In this document: piece by piece, positions 5,747-7,399 of the stretch
How positions within the stretch are numbered: the first letter of the stretch is position 1
Layout: each line of letters begins with the position of its first letter
NCBI GenBank assembly: GCA_017477805.1
Contig: JAFUUM010000076.1
Span: forward strand, 1-7,399
DNA from: Lachnospiraceae bacterium
Lineage (GTDB): Bacteria; Bacillota; Clostridia; Lachnospirales; Lachnospiraceae
Reading direction: 5' to 3'
Length of the DNA stretch: 7,399 bases
Notes under the pieces: model-generated
What the model was told of the DNA's origin: nothing
The model's input: only the letters and a program-made list of their open reading frames with translations
The model's database searches: none
Program-made: the position numbers and the translations under genes

Positions 5747-6574
5747 TTACTGCTTTACCGCACCATCGGAAACGCCGGTGATGAGGAAGCGGGACAGAGA
5801 AAAATAGAGGATGACGATGGGAACGGCGATGAAGATCGCACCGGCTGCAAATCGTGCAAATTCCGTTTCTCCAAGGTGGGTCAGTCCTACCGCAACGGTC
5901 CAGAGGTCCCGGTTTTTCAGGAGCATATTCGGCAAAATAAAGTCGCTCCAGGGCCAGGCAAAGCTGGTCAATGCCGTGTAAACGAGGATGGGCTTGGACA
6001 GAGGCATGGAAACCTTCCAGAAGATGGTCGGATTGGAGGCTCCGTCAATGGTCGCCGCTTCGTAAATGGAACTGCTGATGGTGTCGAAATACCCCTTTTG
6101 GACCAGATAGCCCATGGGAGCGCCTGCGGAGTAGATCAGGACAAGGGCCCAGAGGTTATTGATGAGGCCGAAATTGATCATGATCAGGTAAACGGCAGTC
6201 ATGCCCATGAAGCTTGGAAACATGCTGAGGACCAGCGTGGACTTCATCAGCGTCTTTCTCATCTTGAAGCGAAACCTGCTCATGGTATAGGCTGTCAGGA
6301 TCACCAGAACGGTGGAAAACAGGCAGGAAAAAGAGGCGATGAACAGCGTATTTCGAAGCCAACTGGGATAATCGTACATCTGCGTGTCCGTAAAGAGCCT
6401 GATAAAGGTGCCGGCGCTGAAAGACTTCGGGAAGAACCCGTCGAAATCATAGATCGAACCCGTGGCGGAAAAGGAAGCGAGGATCAGCCACAGTACCGGG
6501 AAAAAGAAAACAAAGGACACCAGGATCAGGATCAGATATGTGATTGCTACTTCGATAGGTCTCTCTTTTTTCAT
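5747..6574 (-). CDS. Sugar ABC importer permease, MalG-type (CUT1)
   Basis: This is one of the two membrane subunits of a carbohydrate ABC importer in the cytoplasmic membrane. It has 275 residues, the normal length for MalG-like proteins. Hydrophobic segments are visible near residues 11-33, 76-97, 113-134, 141-160, 196-214 and 243-263. The EAA loop that contacts the ATPase is at 172-190 (EAATIDGASNPTIFWKVSM, then PLSKP), and the C-terminus ends GVSDGAVKQ, as is common in this family. The start ATG overlaps the TGA of the preceding permease gene (ATGA), with GAGGA 9 bases upstream, so translation is probably coupled. The substrate is likely an oligosaccharide but cannot be fixed without the binding protein. 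Confidence 0.93.
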   Translation of the reverse strand: MKKERPIEVAITYLILILVSFVFFFPVLWLILASFSATGSIYDFDGFFPKSFSAGTFIRLFTDTQMYDYPSWLRNTLFIASFSCLFSTVLVILTAYTMSRFRFKMRKTLMKSTLVLSMFPSFMGMTAVYLIMINFGLINNLWALVLIYSAGAPMGYLVQKGYFDTISSSIYEAATIDGASNPTIFWKVSMPLSKPILVYTALTSFAWPWSDFILPNMLLKNRDLWTVAVGLTHLGETEFARFAAGAIFIAVPIVILYFSLSRFLITGVSDGAVKQ

Positions 6575-7398
6575 CGGAAGGTGTCCTCGTTCTTAAATGC
6601 AGATGAGTTGATGTAGGCCGACAGCGAGATCAGGGATGTGATGATAAAGATCAAAAGGCTGACAGCTGCGCCGATCCCGTAGTAATTGTTATCGATGGAA
6701 AGGTTATAGAGCCAGTTGATCAACAGGTCCGTGTCGCTTGCAAGGAAATATCCGTCCAGATACAGACCGCCCCGCAGGAAATAGAAAACACCGAAGTTGT
6801 TGAAGTTTCCCACGAAGCTTGTGATCAGGGTCGGAGTGGTTGAAAACACGACAAAGGGCAGGGTCAGTTTGATAAACTGCGTCCACCTGCCGGCACCGTC
6901 TATGCTGGCAGCTTCGTACAAGTCATTGTTCATGTTGGACAATATTCCCGTCGCCAGCAGCATGGAAGTGGGAATGCAGATCCAGGCGTTAACGAGAAGG
7001 CCGATGATACGGGCTTTCCATCCGGCATCAATGTCGAGAAAGCCGATGGGATTTCCACCAAAGGCTTTGATGTAGAAATTGATAGGGCCGCCGTAGGAAA
7101 ACATGAACTTAAAGCCAAGGAGGGTGATAAAGCCGGGGACGGCATAAGCAAGGATGGGAAAGGCCCGCCAGAAGGTCTTGCCTTTGACACAGCGCTTGTT
7201 TAAGAGGAGAGCGAGGAACAGTCCGCCGAAGTAGTTTAAGGCTGTTGCGGCAATGGCCCAGGTGAGGTTCCATCCAAGGATCCGGAAAAACGTTGATTTG
7301 ATGCCGGAAAGCGACAGGATCTGCCGGAAGTTTCCGAGGCCGATCCAATCCACAAGCTTTGGAGGGAAGATCTCCCCGCCGTAGTTGGTAAAGGCGAT
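6571..7398 (-). CDS. Sugar ABC importer permease, MalF-type (CUT1), 5' end missing
   Basis: This is the partner membrane subunit of the MalG-type permease. The frame stays open to the window edge, and the 15 residues before the GTG at 7353 (ending in FTNYGGEIFPPKLVDWIGL) align with the family, so that GTG is an internal Val codon and the true start lies outside. 275 C-terminal residues are visible. The EAA loop is YEAASIDGAGRWTQFIKLTLP (about visible residues 161-181). It is followed by the family-typical FVGNFNNFGVF and SDTDLLINWLYNLSIDNNYYG stretches and a last membrane segment before SAFKNEDTFR. About one membrane segment and the cytoplasmic N-terminus are missing. The solute-binding protein gene is expected further upstream, outside the window. 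Confidence 0.92.
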   Translation of the reverse strand: MAFTNYGGEIFPPKLVDWIGLGNFRQILSLSGIKSTFFRILGWNLTWAIAATALNYFGGLFLALLLNKRCVKGKTFWRAFPILAYAVPGFITLLGFKFMFSYGGPINFYIKAFGGNPIGFLDIDAGWKARIIGLLVNAWICIPTSMLLATGILSNMNNDLYEAASIDGAGRWTQFIKLTLPFVVFSTTPTLITSFVGNFNNFGVFYFLRGGLYLDGYFLASDTDLLINWLYNLSIDNNYYGIGAAVSLLIFIITSLISLSAYINSSAFKNEDTFR

Positions 7399-7399
7399 G

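Noticed and set aside
5717..6616. A 299-codon open frame on the plus strand opposite the MalG-type permease
   Set aside because: The opposite strand encodes an unmistakable MalG family protein with the EAA loop; this frame gives a Gly/Asp/His/Gln-rich product without family resemblance.

Overview
The window looks like chromosomal DNA from a Clostridia-type Firmicute, most probably a Lachnospiraceae relative. The main reasons are the 406-residue diphosphate-type phosphofructokinase of the kind common in that family, strong AAGGAG ribosome binding sites, consensus sigma-A promoters, cre-like operators and intrinsic U-tract terminators. This placement is inference from protein resemblance and signal style, since no rRNA or marker gene is present.

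Layout: (1) Bases 2-2263, plus strand: the C-terminal 753 residues of a large FtsX/MacB-type ABC transporter permease whose 5' end lies outside the window. (2) Bases 2285-2327: a perfect 12-bp hairpin serving as a shared terminator between convergent genes. (3) Bases 4022-2343, minus strand: a complete 559-residue methyl-accepting chemotaxis protein with a single extracytoplasmic Cache-type sensor, with its own extended -10 promoter and ribosome binding site. (4) Bases 4036-4408: a 373-base stretch without a convincing protein gene. It contains a perfect consensus sigma-A promoter (TTGACA, 17-bp spacer, TATAAT) with an A-tract upstream, followed by about 145 bases ending in a strong intrinsic terminator. 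I read this as an undescribed small RNA gene on the minus strand. (5) Bases 5629-4409, minus strand: diphosphate-dependent phosphofructokinase, with a promoter flanked by two cre/LacI-family-like operators. (6) Bases 6574-5747 and 7398-6571, minus strand: the two inner-membrane permeases of a CUT1 (MalF/MalG-type) sugar ABC importer, overlapping by ATGA; the upstream one runs off the window.

How the parts fit: the sugar importer brings in an oligosaccharide or related sugar, the PPi-linked phosphofructokinase feeds glycolysis, and the cre-like operators suggest that this block responds to carbon status. The chemoreceptor and the small RNA lie downstream on the same strand. The small RNA has a C/U-rich segment (CCUCCC) in a predicted open loop, a feature used by several known Firmicute regulatory RNAs to cover Shine-Dalgarno sequences. 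That small RNA is the most interesting item here; its existence and targets are predictions from sequence only.
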